From an uncultured Neglectibacter sp. (GTDB taxonomy: Bacteria; Bacillota; Clostridia; Oscillospirales; Acutalibacteraceae): a DNA stretch of 64,000 nt. Made by a program: the position numbers and the translations under genes. The stretch spans positions 29,729-93,728 of the forward strand of contig CAJFSY010000007.1 of NCBI GenBank assembly GCA_904419785.1, written 5' to 3'. This document shows, piece after piece, positions 25,614 through 34,070 of this stretch (its first letter is position 1; every line of letters begins with the position of its first letter). Under the pieces are notes generated by a model. The model was not told where the DNA came from. It saw only the letters and a list, made by a program, of their open reading frames with translations, and did no database searches.

Positions 25614-27614
25614 ATGAAAGCACTGAATCTGGACGCTTTTACAAATTACGCTTTTCTCTCGGGGCTGCGCTGCGGGCCTGAGGGCGGCTTGGCATTCGTG
25701 ACAGCCAAAGCGGATACGGAAGAAAACGCCTACCGCCGTGACCTGTGGTACAAACCGGAACAGGGCGGCGCCATTCAGCTGACTACCGATGGCAAGTCCG
25801 GCGGCTTCCTTTGGGATGGCCCCAACACCTTGCTGTTCTCTTCCGGTCGCGACCCGGAGCAGAAAAAGCGCCAAGAAGCGGGCGAGGAATACACCGCTTT
25901 TTACCGGATGAACACCCAAGGCGGCGAAGCCCAAAAAGCTTTTTCCGTACCCCTTTCCGCTTCTCTGGAAGAAAAAGTCCGGGACGGCCTTTACCTGCTG
26001 CGGGTAGACTGGGACCTGCGGTTCTCGAAAGCCCACGCACTGAAAGGCTCTGCAAAAGAAGAGCTTTTAAAAGAGAAAAAAGAAGAACGGGACTATCAAG
26101 TGCTGGACGAACTGCCCTTCTACTTTAACGGGCAAGGATACGTCAACAAGCATCGGGACGCGTTGTTCCTCTACGAGGAAGGAACCGGCAAACTCACACG
26201 GATCACCCGGGAGACATTCTCTACCGGCAGCGCGCGGATCAGCCCCGATGGGAAACGGGTTCTTTTTACCGGACAGAATTTCACGGTGAAAATGAAGGAC
26301 AAGTCCGGAGTATATGTTTACGATATCGACCAGGGAAAAACCACCCAGCTCCTCCCCCTTCGGACATACGAGGTATACGACGCTCTGTGGTGGGGAGAGA
26401 CCATCCTGCTGCTGGCTACCGACCACAAGCGCTACGGCCTGAACGAGAACGTGCAGTTCTATACCATAGACCCCGCCACTGGGGAAATGTCTCTTTTGGC
26501 CCCCTACGAGGACGCCATCGGCTCTTCGGTGGGCAGCGACTGCCGTTTAGGCGGCGGCCAGGCATGGTTGGTATACCAAGGGAAATTCTACTTTACCGCC
26601 ACCATCCGCAACGCCTCCCAGGTGTTCTGCCTGGAACCGTCGGGAGACATTCGGCCGGTATATACCCAGGAAGGCTCTGTAGACTGCATGGACATCGCCA
26701 ATGGCCAGCTGTATTTCATCGGTATGCAGGACATGAAGCTTCAAGAGCTTTATCGCTGGGATTTGGCCTCTTCCCAGAGAGAGCAGCTCACCTCTGTAAA
26801 CCAAGCCGTTTTGGAGGGCCAGTATGTGGCGTCTCCTCAAAAGCTTACCTTTGAGAACGACGGCACCGACCTGGACGGCTGGGTGCTTCTTCCCAAAGAT
26901 TTTGACCCCGAAAAAACATATCCCGGTGTGCTGGATATCCACGGGGGCCCAAAAACCGTTTATGGAGAAGTGTTCTACCACGAGATGCAGTATTGGGCCA
27001 ATTTGGGATATTTCGTGTTCTTCTGCAATCCACGGGGCGGCGACGGCCGGGGCAACGAATTCGCCGACCTGAAAGGGAAATACGGCACCATCGACTATGA
27101 CGATCTCATGGCCTTTACCGACAAGGTTCTGGAAAAGTATCCTCAGATCGACCAGAACAGGCTGTGCGTCACCGGCGGCAGCTACGGCGGCTTTATGACC
27201 AACTGGATCGTGGGCCACACCCACCGGTTTGCCGCAGCAGCCACCCAGCGCTCTATCGCCAACTGGGTGGGATTCGGCTTCACTTCTGACATTGGAGAAG
27301 GGTTCGCCAGAGATCAAATGGGCATTGGGACCAAAGGGACCGTGTGGAACAGCATGGAAAAAATGTGGGAGCATTCCCCTTTAAAATATCTGGACAACTG
27401 CTCTACACCCACCTTGGTCATCCACAGCGATGAGGATTACCGCTGCCCTCTGTTTGAAGGCTACCAAATCTATTCCGCTTTGCAGCAGCGGGGCGTGGAG
27501 ACAAGGATGGTCATCTTCCACGGGGAAAACCACGAGCTTTCCCGCAGCGGCAAACCCCGCCACCGTATCCGCCGGTTAAGCGAGATCACAAACTGGTTTG
27601 AAAAGCATATCTGA
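25614..27614 (+). CDS. S9-family serine peptidase (acylaminoacyl/prolyl oligopeptidase type)
   Basis: 666-aa cytosolic oligopeptidase. The N-terminal beta-propeller (about 1-390) gates a C-terminal alpha/beta hydrolase (about 410-666). Catalytic elements are GGSYGGFMTNW (Ser nucleophile), HSDEDYRCP (Asp) and HGENHELSRSG (His), with HGGPKTVYG forming the oxyanion region. ATG 25614 with AAAGGA is preferred over a TTG at 25587. It is monocistronic and likely degrades imported peptides together with the dpp system and the M24 peptidase. Confidence 0.93.
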   Translation: MKALNLDAFTNYAFLSGLRCGPEGGLAFVTAKADTEENAYRRDLWYKPEQGGAIQLTTDGKSGGFLWDGPNTLLFSSGRDPEQKKRQEAGEEYTAFYRMNTQGGEAQKAFSVPLSASLEEKVRDGLYLLRVDWDLRFSKAHALKGSAKEELLKEKKEERDYQVLDELPFYFNGQGYVNKHRDALFLYEEGTGKLTRITRETFSTGSARISPDGKRVLFTGQNFTVKMKDKSGVYVYDIDQGKTTQLLPLRTYEVYDALWWGETILLLATDHKRYGLNENVQFYTIDPATGEMSLLAPYEDAIGSSVGSDCRLGGGQAWLVYQGKFYFTATIRNASQVFCLEPSGDIRPVYTQEGSVDCMDIANGQLYFIGMQDMKLQELYRWDLASSQREQLTSVNQAVLEGQYVASPQKLTFENDGTDLDGWVLLPKDFDPEKTYPGVLDIHGGPKTVYGEVFYHEMQYWANLGYFVFFCNPRGGDGRGNEFADLKGKYGTIDYDDLMAFTDKVLEKYPQIDQNRLCVTGGSYGGFMTNWIVGHTHRFAAAATQRSIANWVGFGFTSDIGEGFARDQMGIGTKGTVWNSMEKMWEHSPLKYLDNCSTPTLVIHSDEDYRCPLFEGYQIYSALQQRGVETRMVIFHGENHELSRSGKPRHRIRRLSEITNWFEKHI

Positions 27615-27624
27615 CCTGCCTTTC

Positions 27625-27648
27625 GAGGAGCCTTCGGGCTCCTCTTGC
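27625..27648 (+). terminator. Weak terminator after the S9 peptidase
   Basis: GAGGAGCC (27625-27632), TTCG tetraloop, GGCTCCTC (27637-27644), followed by an interrupted T-rich stretch. Confidence 0.65.
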
Positions 27649-27726
27649 TATTTTATCGCCCTCCTTCTGTACTAAGCAGCCCCTTGCTTTCATATCTATA
27701 AAACACATTGGAAGCGAGGGGTGCAT

Positions 27727-27981
27727 ATGTCCAACCATGTGATCGACGACCGGGCCACCAGGCTCGGCGAGTACATCGTGGAAAACAAAGCCACTGTGCG
27801 CCGGGCCGCCAAACAATTTGGGGTCAGCAAAAGCACGGTGCATAAGGATGTTTCTCAACGCCTGAAATATCTGGACAGCAGCCTTTACCGGGATGTAAAG
27901 AACGTGCTGGCGGTGAACAAGGCCCAGCGGCACATCCGAGGGGGGCTTGCTACCAAGAAGAAATATCAGGCTCTCAAATAA
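27727..27981 (+). CDS. spoIIID: Sporulation transcriptional regulator SpoIIID
   Basis: 84-aa DNA-binding regulator of the mother-cell programme during sporulation. RATRLGEYIVENKATVRRAA, KQFGVSKSTVHKDVSQRL (HTH recognition helix) and VLAVNKAQRHIRGGLATKKK match SpoIIID over its full length. The frame also offers a GTG at 27721, but ATG 27727 has GAGGGG 5 nt upstream. It shows that the host lineage is an endospore former. Confidence 0.96.
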   Translation: MSNHVIDDRATRLGEYIVENKATVRRAAKQFGVSKSTVHKDVSQRLKYLDSSLYRDVKNVLAVNKAQRHIRGGLATKKKYQALK

Positions 27982-28016
27982 AAAGGGCGGGGCTCTGAGA
28001 GCTCCCGCCTTTTTTC
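27981..28016. terminator. Terminator between convergent spoIIID and spoIIQ-like genes
   Basis: GGCGGG and CCCGCC enclose a self-pairing GCTCTGAGAGCT, with A-run before and TTTTTT after; usable in both directions. Confidence 0.9.
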
Positions 28017-28029
28017 CGCCTGTTTCTCA

Positions 28030-28872
28030 TCACTCTGCGCCTTCGATGACCATTTGCGGATCTACTGCCACTCCGTCCTGACGCACTTCCATATGCAGAT
28101 GGGGTTCTTCTGCCGCCTCGAAAGGCACCGCTGTCACCACGCCGATCTGCTGGCCCATGGTCACCACTTCTCCCGGTTCTACCAGGAAGTTTTCTCCCAG
28201 ACCGCAATAATAGAACAAATAGTCCCCATGCTCGATGAGCACCACGTTCCCCAGCATACTGTCGGTATAGGTCTCTTTTACCTGACCATTGGCGCAAGCC
28301 AACACCGGCGACTCATTTTCCGCTTTCACATCCAAGCCCGTGTGGATACGCCAATCTTTCATAGTGGGAGAATATACCGGTACCCCGGCGCTGTAAGCGT
28401 TCAATACCTGTCCATCCTCAATGGGCCAGATCAGTTCCGTGCTGATTTCATACAAGGGAGCGGTAGCAGGCACCTGCTCTTCCTGGCTGCTCTCAGGGGC
28501 CTGGCTTTCCTCAGGAACTTCCTGGGTCACCTGGCCGGCGGTCTCCTGGGCAGAGCTTTCCCGAGGTGCTTCCGGGTCGTCGTCAATCTCCTTCTGCGAA
28601 GAGGAAGCTTCCTCCTTGCTGGAAACACTGTTCTCCCCTTCGGAGTCCTGTTCCACAGCAGAGGCGTCTACATCCAGGCTGGAACCTTGGCCCTTTCGCA
28701 CGTCCTGCTCCTGCTGGTCTATAAGCTCTTGGCTTTCGCTGGGTTCTACATAGCTGTTTACCGCGTCATAGGTACTCCAAGCGGCGATCCCCACCGCTAC
28801 CAGACACACCGCCAACGCCAGATAAAACCCATTGCGCCGGGCCTTCTCTTGTGAAAAGCGTTTTCCGTTCAT
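28030..28872 (-). CDS. spoIIQ: SpoIIQ-like M23 (LytM) membrane protein
   Basis: 280-aa membrane-anchored protein: one N-terminal helix (about 16-36), a Ser/Glu/Gln-rich linker (about 48-145) and an LytM domain (about 155-275). Zinc ligands look complete (HTGLDVK and PHLHMEV). The usual YAH block reads YYCGL, so the His in it is Cys here. In sporulation SpoIIQ spans the forespore membrane and pairs with SpoIIIAH. Adjacency to spoIIID supports this identity, although the two genes converge. ATG 28872 with AAAGGA is chosen over an upstream frame start at 28962. Confidence 0.8.
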   Translation of the reverse strand: MNGKRFSQEKARRNGFYLALAVCLVAVGIAAWSTYDAVNSYVEPSESQELIDQQEQDVRKGQGSSLDVDASAVEQDSEGENSVSSKEEASSSQKEIDDDPEAPRESSAQETAGQVTQEVPEESQAPESSQEEQVPATAPLYEISTELIWPIEDGQVLNAYSAGVPVYSPTMKDWRIHTGLDVKAENESPVLACANGQVKETYTDSMLGNVVLIEHGDYLFYYCGLGENFLVEPGEVVTMGQQIGVVTAVPFEAAEEPHLHMEVRQDGVAVDPQMVIEGAE

Positions 28873-28997
28873 AATCACACATTCCTTTCGGATCAAAATA
28901 CCGTTCTCGCATTGGTATTCTGAGCCTTTTAGAAAGTGTTTATTCACAATTTCAAAAAGCATTCCCCGATAAAAGGAGTTTGCTAAAACACAAAGAT

Positions 28998-29120
28998 ATG
29001 AAAAAAGGAAGAGCCGGCTGCCTAATCGGCAACCGGCCCTATCCTTTAGCTTGAGGGGTATTATTGAGGAGGGTAGAACATGTATCTCAAGAAAAGGTGC
29101 GGTCCATTTCTTTTGAGTAC
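28998..29120 (-). ncRNA. Candidate small RNA with C-rich single-stranded region
   Basis: The minus strand carries TATAAT (29132-29127), then about 120 nt that start with a hairpin (CTCAA...TTGAG arms, 29086-29117). Next comes an unpaired-looking stretch with CCCTCCTC and ACCCCTC (anti-Shine-Dalgarno-like), and finally a GCCGG/TGCC stem (29010-29036 region) and CTTCCTTTTTT. This resembles Firmicutes trans-acting sRNAs that bind ribosome sites through C-rich loops. I see no strong -35 and do not recognise a known family. A 30-codon frame on the plus strand (29080-29172, with GAGGAGGG) is the competing explanation. Confidence 0.4.
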
Positions 29121-29264
29121 GCTGTTATTATACCCGCAAAACCCTGGGGAGTTGTTACGGCGTTGTGAATAAACCTTAAAATATTTCTTCCATTTTTGTG
29201 AACTTTCCAAAAGCACTGTTTCTTTTGACAACATTCCCGAAAAAACTTTCCGTTTTTTCACAAA

Positions 29265-29300
29265 CAAACGTTTGCGATCACCGCTGGGCTGTGCTATAAT
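29265..29300 (+). promoter_or_regulatory. lexA promoter with overlapping palindrome
   Basis: TTGCGA (29272-29277), a 17-bp spacer and TATAAT (29295-29300). The palindrome CAAACGTTTG (29265-29274) overlaps the -35. It differs from the Bacillus-type GAAC-N4-GTTC box, so its use by LexA is only a possibility. Confidence 0.6.
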
Positions 29301-29342
29301 AAAAATTACTAAAACACAGTCTTGGGAAAGCGAGGCATGGTT

Positions 29343-29924
29343 ATGGAGCATCTCACAAAAAGCCAGCAAAAGGTTTATGACTTTCTTCGCCAGGAAGCCT
29401 CCACAGGCGTGCCGCCGACAGTGCGGGAGATTTGCGCTGCCACCGGGCTGCGGTCCACATCCACCGTACACGCCCACTTAAAAACTTTGGAGCGCTTGGG
29501 CTACATCACCCGAGAAGCGGGGCTGAACCGCTCTATCCGGGTAGAGGGCGAGACTCCCGCCGCGCAAGTGCCCATTTTGGGCAAAGTCACCGCGGGTATG
29601 CCCATTCTGGCGGTGGAGGATATCGAAGGGTATCTCCCCTTTCCCCAAAAAGTGGGAAAAGAACTGTTTGCCCTCCATGTCAGCGGCCTGAGTATGCGTG
29701 ACGCGGGCATATTGGATGGGGATTATGTGGTAGCGGAACGGGTCTCCACCGCCGATAACGGGGAGATCGTGGTGGCTATGATCGATGATGAGGCCACTGT
29801 AAAACGCCTTTACCGCGAAAAGGACCGGGTGCGTCTCCAACCGGAAAACCCGGATTTTCAGCCGATTTATTCAGACCAGGTTTCTGTGCTGGGCAAAGTG
29901 ATTGCGGTTATGCGCTATTATTGA
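29343..29924 (+). CDS. lexA: LexA repressor
   Basis: 193-aa SOS repressor. The N-terminal winged HTH (about 1-65, GVPPTVREICAATGLRS) is followed by the S24 autoprotease: cleavage site Ala84-Gly85 (KVTAGMP), catalytic Ser117 (VSGLSM) and Lys154 (TVKRLY). Starts at 29322 (TTG), 29337 or 29343 are possible; ATG 29343 has GAGG at 8 nt and gives the canonical MEHLTKSQQKVYDF. Confidence 0.97.
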   Translation: MEHLTKSQQKVYDFLRQEASTGVPPTVREICAATGLRSTSTVHAHLKTLERLGYITREAGLNRSIRVEGETPAAQVPILGKVTAGMPILAVEDIEGYLPFPQKVGKELFALHVSGLSMRDAGILDGDYVVAERVSTADNGEIVVAMIDDEATVKRLYREKDRVRLQPENPDFQPIYSDQVSVLGKVIAVMRYY

Positions 29925-29936
29925 CATTTGATTTTT

Positions 29937-29966
29937 AAGGGGCGGCCATAAGGCCGCCCCTTTTTC
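29937..29966. terminator. Bidirectional terminator between lexA and the flavodoxin gene
   Basis: GGGGCGGCC (29939-29947) and GGCCGCCCC (29952-29960) around ATAA, followed by TTTTT. Confidence 0.92.
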
Positions 29967-29970
29967 GCGT

Positions 29971-30492
29971 TTATGCCTGGAAATATTCCTTTAACGGAGT
30001 CAAAAACTCCCGGTTTGTTTTGTCGAAAGAAGAAGCCACCATGCGCGCGGCTTCTCTATCCTCTTGCGTGGGGTTCTTTTTCGATTGAAGCATCTTGCGG
30101 AACATGCTCATCATCCACTTGTCAAGACCGCCCATTTTCTCATAGTTCAAACCGCCCCACAGGTAAAATGGTTTCACCTGGCTCCGCTCCTGGGCAGAAA
30201 GGTTCTGGGCCACACACTCTTCTACCGCCTTCGGGTCGGGAGCCATTGCCCCTGTAAAAAACAACGCCAGCCGCTTTCCGGAAAGTTTTGGAAGCTGCTT
30301 TCGAAACCAGGAAAGCTTTTGGATACGGCCCGCATGGACGCTGGAACCAAAGACCACGCCCTCATATTTTGAAAAATCCACAGACCCTCGCTGTTCGAAA
30401 GGAACACAATCGCAGGCTAAATCTTCTTTCAACCATTGAGCATAGCGCTGTGTAAAACCAGTTTTCGAATAATATATCACCAGAAGTTTCAT
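29971..30492 (-). CDS. Flavodoxin-domain protein (HemG-like)
   Basis: 173-aa FMN-binding flavodoxin_5-type protein. The phosphate loop YYSKTGFTQRYA lies at residues 7-18, and VVFGSSVHAGRIQKL and FFTGAMAPDP are the loops that hold the isoalloxazine ring in the protoporphyrinogen-oxidase (HemG) subgroup. No haem genes are nearby, so the partner and substrate are open. ATG 30492 with GGAGG replaces a longer frame start. Confidence 0.85.
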   Translation of the reverse strand: MKLLVIYYSKTGFTQRYAQWLKEDLACDCVPFEQRGSVDFSKYEGVVFGSSVHAGRIQKLSWFRKQLPKLSGKRLALFFTGAMAPDPKAVEECVAQNLSAQERSQVKPFYLWGGLNYEKMGGLDKWMMSMFRKMLQSKKNPTQEDREAARMVASSFDKTNREFLTPLKEYFQA

Positions 30493-30593
30493 CCGCTTCC
30501 TCCGCCTTTCTCTTTTTATCATACCGAATAGCCGGAACATTCGTCAAGTAAAATCCTGGATACCGGGCGGTAAAAATCTTTCTGTTTTCCCCC

Positions 30594-30655
30594 TTGACAA
30601 ACCCAAAGGGCCGGGGTATTATAGTCTCATAGTTAGTTACTCGACTAATTAACTA
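30594..30655 (+). promoter_or_regulatory. Promoter and operator of the GntR-ABC operon
   Basis: TTGACA (30594-30599), a 17-bp spacer and TATTAT (30617-30622). Across the start site lies an inverted repeat: TAGTTAGTTA (30630-30639) and TAATTAACTA (30646-30655), 9 of 10 positions complementary, 6-bp centre. It is the obvious operator for the GntR protein encoded next. Confidence 0.85.
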
Positions 30656-30667
30656 AATAGGAGGCCT

Positions 30668-31057
30668 ATGGAATTGGATTTCAACTCAGAAAAAACGATT
30701 TTCCAACAAATTGCCGACTGGCTGGAAGACAGCATCCTTTCTGGCGCCTTTCCAGAAGAAAGCCAGATACCCTCTACCACGGAGATCTCGGTGCTGTACA
30801 AAATCAATCCCGCGACCGCATTGAAAGGGATCAACCTTTTGGTGGATGAAGGCGCGGTATACAAGAAAAGAGGAGTTGGCATGTTTGTGGCTACAGGCGC
30901 AGTAGAAAAACTGCGGGCAAAACGAAAAGAAAGCTTTTACGAACATTTCATCGCTTCCATGGTATCCGAAGCCATCCGGCTGGGCATTGGCCGTAAGGAA
31001 CTGGGCTCCCTTATCGACCGGGGCTTCGCCCAGGAACAAAAGGAGGAGACTTTATGA
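30668..31057 (+). CDS. GntR-family regulator, YtrA subfamily
   Basis: 129-aa repressor. The winged HTH (about 8-75, with SILSGAFPEESQIPSTTEIS and INPATALKGINLLVDEGAVY) has only a short helical tail for dimerisation, which is the YtrA type. Genes of this type usually head ABC operons they control, as here: its stop overlaps the ATPase start (ATGA). Autoregulation through the operator directly upstream is likely. The inducer is not known; cell-envelope antibiotics are typical for the group. Confidence 0.92.
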   Translation: MELDFNSEKTIFQQIADWLEDSILSGAFPEESQIPSTTEISVLYKINPATALKGINLLVDEGAVYKKRGVGMFVATGAVEKLRAKRKESFYEHFIASMVSEAIRLGIGRKELGSLIDRGFAQEQKEETL

Positions 31058-31902
31058 GCATCGTCATTGAAAACGTGAGCAAAAGTTTTGGCTCGGTGCG
31101 GGCGCTGAGCAATATCAACGTTACCTTTGAGGAAGGGAAGATCTACGGCTTATTGGGCCGCAACGGGGCGGGAAAATCCACCCTGCTGAACATCCTTACC
31201 GACCGGATTTTCCCTGACAGCGGCACCATCATCGTGGATGGCCAGCCCGTCTCCAACAACGATAACGCCCTTTCTAAAATGTACCTGATGAGCGAGATGA
31301 AATGCTATCCCGAGTCCATGAAGGTGAAAGACGCTTTCCGGTGGACCAAGTGTTTCTATCCCAATTTTGACCAGGCCTTTGCCTGGAACACGGCTTCTGC
31401 TTTTGAGCTGAACACCAACACGAAGATCAGCAAGCTTTCTACCGGGTACAGCTCCATTTTCAAGCTGATCATAGCCCTGTCTGTAAACACGCCTTATGTG
31501 CTGCTGGATGAACCTGTTCTGGGCCTGGACGCCAATCACCGGGACTTGTTTTACCGCACCCTGCTTGCCCGATATACAGAGCGGCCCTTCACAATTGTGA
31601 TTTCCACCCACTTGATCGAAGAAGTCTCATCTATCATCGAGGACGTGATCGTGATCCATAAAGGCCAAGTGATGAAAAACGGCTCCCGGGAAGAATTGCT
31701 GTTCCAAGGGTATACCGTCAGCGGGCCTAAAAGCCTGGTGGAAGAGTACATCAAAGGCAAAGAAGTGCTGGGCGTGGACGCATTGGGCGGCCTGGAAAGC
31801 GCCTACATTCTTGGCCAGGCAAACCGGAAAGACCTGCCCCAAGGCTTGGAACTTTCCGGCCTAGACCTGCAAAAACTGTTTGTTCTCATGACAGGAAAGT
31901 GA
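31054..31902 (+). CDS. ABC transporter ATP-binding protein (YtrB-like)
   Basis: 282-aa ATPase. Walker A GRNGAGKST lies near residues 37-45, Walker B YVLLDEPVLGLD near 149 and the switch His in STHLIEE. The signature is LSTGYSSIFKL instead of LSGGQ, a deviation seen in YtrB-type transporters. It pairs with the permease gene 10 bp downstream and is repressed by the GntR protein. Export or envelope stress resistance is the probable role. Confidence 0.92.
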   Translation: MSIVIENVSKSFGSVRALSNINVTFEEGKIYGLLGRNGAGKSTLLNILTDRIFPDSGTIIVDGQPVSNNDNALSKMYLMSEMKCYPESMKVKDAFRWTKCFYPNFDQAFAWNTASAFELNTNTKISKLSTGYSSIFKLIIALSVNTPYVLLDEPVLGLDANHRDLFYRTLLARYTERPFTIVISTHLIEEVSSIIEDVIVIHKGQVMKNGSREELLFQGYTVSGPKSLVEEYIKGKEVLGVDALGGLESAYILGQANRKDLPQGLELSGLDLQKLFVLMTGK

Positions 31903-31912
31903 GGGAAAAACC

Positions 31913-32692
31913 ATGAAACTGAAAGCATCTTTTCTGTACCAGATCCTGGATCTGCGCTGGGCATTGCTGATCTATTATTTTGTGATTCTGTGCCTAACCC
32001 TTTTGGCCAATATAACTATTGTCAGCTTCTCTTCCGCATCCAGCGTGGGAGTCGTGGGAGAAAACGACACGATAGTCATGTCCGGCATCACTTTTTCTTC
32101 CGCCATCTTTATTTTTATTGTGAGCCTCAACTCCTTTACGGAGAATTTCCGATTTTCCCTGCAAAATGGCGTCAGCCGTAAAACCTTATTCCTTGCCCGA
32201 TTGTGTACCGCAGGGGCTACTTCCCTGTTTATGGCTGTGGTGGACCAGATCATTCACGTCTTGATCTCTCTGGTAGAGGAACCATTGTCCCACTTGGTCA
32301 GCATTTCCCTGTTTCAGCAAATCTATCCACAGACCTTCGAAAACCCAGTTCTGGGATTTTTCCTGTCGGTGGTGTTTTCATTTTGCCTGCTGCTGTTTAT
32401 CTCTAATGTGGGTTACGCCATTGTGATGATGTTCTACCGGGTGGGCAAACTGGGAAAAGTGCTGTTGGGCGCCGGCATCCCTGCGGCGCTGATCTTCGGC
32501 ATTCCCGCCATCAAAGCCTTTGACACTCTGTATTTTGGGGAACGGCTGCGGGCCTTTGGCAACGCGGTGATTTCCCCCGTTCTGGACTTTGCCTTTAACA
32601 CCGTCCCCAACCGCATGATCAGCCTCCTTCTCTTAGCCGCTCTCTTTGCCCTGTTTGACTGGCTCCTGCTCCGCCGGGCCACCATCCGCTGA
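31913..32692 (+). CDS. ABC transporter permease
   Basis: 259-aa membrane protein with about six helices (first about 20-40, last about 238-254). NGVSRKTLFLARL is the coupling-helix-like loop that contacts the ATPase in ABC-2 type exporters. It is the last gene of the GntR operon. The plus-strand operon and the minus-strand acetyltransferase gene end only 3 bp apart, with no terminator in between. Confidence 0.85.
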   Translation: MKLKASFLYQILDLRWALLIYYFVILCLTLLANITIVSFSSASSVGVVGENDTIVMSGITFSSAIFIFIVSLNSFTENFRFSLQNGVSRKTLFLARLCTAGATSLFMAVVDQIIHVLISLVEEPLSHLVSISLFQQIYPQTFENPVLGFFLSVVFSFCLLLFISNVGYAIVMMFYRVGKLGKVLLGAGIPAALIFGIPAIKAFDTLYFGERLRAFGNAVISPVLDFAFNTVPNRMISLLLLAALFALFDWLLLRRATIR

Positions 32693-32695
32693 ACA

Positions 32696-33403
32696 TCACT
32701 CGTCCATTACCCAGAACATGTCCTGGCTGCACAGGGTCCAACCCATTTGCTTATGCAGCTCTGTGGAAGCCACATTTCCCTCAAAAATTTGGGAAAATGG
32801 CACCCAGCCCCGTTCCAGGCACCAGTTGGTCATATAAGCCATCAGCGCCGAACCCACGCCCCGCCGCCGGTACTCCGGCAACACCTTGAGCAAGCCCACG
32901 CTGCCCTCATCGTGCATCCCGATGAACCCCATGATCTTGCCCTTTTCAAAAGCACCGTGCATCACCCCGGCATCCAGCCGCTCATGGATATATTTGGGGT
33001 CTGAGACTGTTTGGTAATTCTGGGAGATCACCTGGAACGCTTCTTCACCCAACTGGCGAATCTCTATTTCTTCCGGCACCGGAAGAGGTTCTCTTCTGAG
33101 ATAGACTGCCTGCGTACACCGCTCACACTTTCGAATGCCATACTTCTCACACAAAAACTGAGCGGTTTCCCAATCGTGGGTGGCTGCTAAATCCATTGCC
33201 GTAACCCCGGCGCACAGAGCCCGGCCTGCTTCCAGATCATCCGCCGCCAACAAATACAGTTCCGCCGTGGGGCTATACAGCAGCACCCCGTCTTTCCGGC
33301 AGGATACCACTTCCATAATGCCCCGCTCCAAAGGGTCAAGCATGTCCATCATCCGTAAAGGGTCGCGCTTCAAATACGCTTTGGCTTGTTCTGCTCCATT
33401 CAT
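32696..33403 (-). CDS. GNAT-family N-acetyltransferase
   Basis: 235-aa protein. The C-terminal half (about 120-232) is a GNAT domain with the acetyl-CoA loop LPEYRRRGVGSALM and the terminal NVASTELHKQMGWTL strand-helix. The N-terminal half (about 1-110) holds an AATHDWETAQFLCEKYG stretch and two cysteines but no domain I can name. AAGGA precedes ATG 33403. The substrate is unknown. Confidence 0.88.
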   Translation of the reverse strand: MNGAEQAKAYLKRDPLRMMDMLDPLERGIMEVVSCRKDGVLLYSPTAELYLLAADDLEAGRALCAGVTAMDLAATHDWETAQFLCEKYGIRKCERCTQAVYLRREPLPVPEEIEIRQLGEEAFQVISQNYQTVSDPKYIHERLDAGVMHGAFEKGKIMGFIGMHDEGSVGLLKVLPEYRRRGVGSALMAYMTNWCLERGWVPFSQIFEGNVASTELHKQMGWTLCSQDMFWVMDE

Positions 33404-33424
33404 ACAATTCCATTCCTTTCTTTT

Positions 33425-33456
33425 AAAAAGGGAGGTCCCCGAGGGGGCCTCCCTTT
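33425..33456 (-). terminator. Terminator of the mtnN/cyclase operon
   Basis: AAAAGGGAGG-CCCC pairs with GGGG-CCTCCCTTTT around a short loop; the minus strand continues with TTTTTAAAA. Confidence 0.88.
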
Positions 33457-33481
33457 TCCACATCATTTCAAACCAACGAGA

Positions 33482-34060
33482 TCATCCCAGGCCTTCCAAA
33501 AGCAAGGGCCGCACTTGCGCCCCGTCCAAACCGCCGTAAAGCAAAGGCTGGGCCACCAAAAAATATCTTCCTTCCGGCACTTGGCTCAAATCGCAGCTCT
33601 CCAAAACCGCCACTTCCGCTTTCAGAAGCGCCCGGTGGATGGGTCCTGGATCTGAGGGGTCTCCCACTGTCATGGATTCTATTCCCAAAAACAGCAGGCC
33701 ACCGTCGGCCAGTTCCTGAGCGGCTTCTAAAGAAAGCTGCGCCTGGCCTTTCACCAGCAGCCGTTTGACACCGGTTCCCAGCACAGACTTGGCCCAGTCA
33801 CGGTCCAGGCTGCCGTCAGCTTCCACCACCTGGCAAGAGCCCACACACCGGCGAAGCTCCACCTGATCAATGGTCTTTCCTCCCGGCACAAAATGGGCGG
33901 GGGCATCCATATGAGTACCGCTATGGCTGCCCAAGGTCAAGGCTGTAAGATTGCACGAATCTCCCTTGGCCAGCTCCAAAACGGGCTGATGCCCTGGCAC
34001 CGGGTCCCCGGGGAACACTTTGGAAGAAAAAACTTCTCGGGAAATATCGTAGATCTTCAC
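33482..34060 (-). CDS. Cyclase-family hydrolase (kynurenine-formamidase-like)
   Basis: 192-aa metal-dependent hydrolase of the cyclase family. HSGTHMDAPAHF carries the metal-binding His/Asp pattern, and GKTIDQVEL and LFLGIESMTVGDP are conserved blocks. I prefer GTG 34060, which gives the common MKIYDISREVF opening and has GAGGTGG 5 nt upstream; GTG 34069 is the alternative. It follows mtnN by 10 bp. The natural amide or ester substrate is not evident. Confidence 0.85.
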   Translation of the reverse strand: MKIYDISREVFSSKVFPGDPVPGHQPVLELAKGDSCNLTALTLGSHSGTHMDAPAHFVPGGKTIDQVELRRCVGSCQVVEADGSLDRDWAKSVLGTGVKRLLVKGQAQLSLEAAQELADGGLLFLGIESMTVGDPSDPGPIHRALLKAEVAVLESCDLSQVPEGRYFLVAQPLLYGGLDGAQVRPLLLEGLG

Positions 34061-34070
34061 GAGTTCCACC

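Noticed and set aside
29080..29172. 30-codon plus-strand ORF with good ribosome site between spoIIQ-like and lexA genes
   Set aside because: Not discarded entirely, but its content is unremarkable and the minus-strand RNA features explain the region better; kept only as an alternative.
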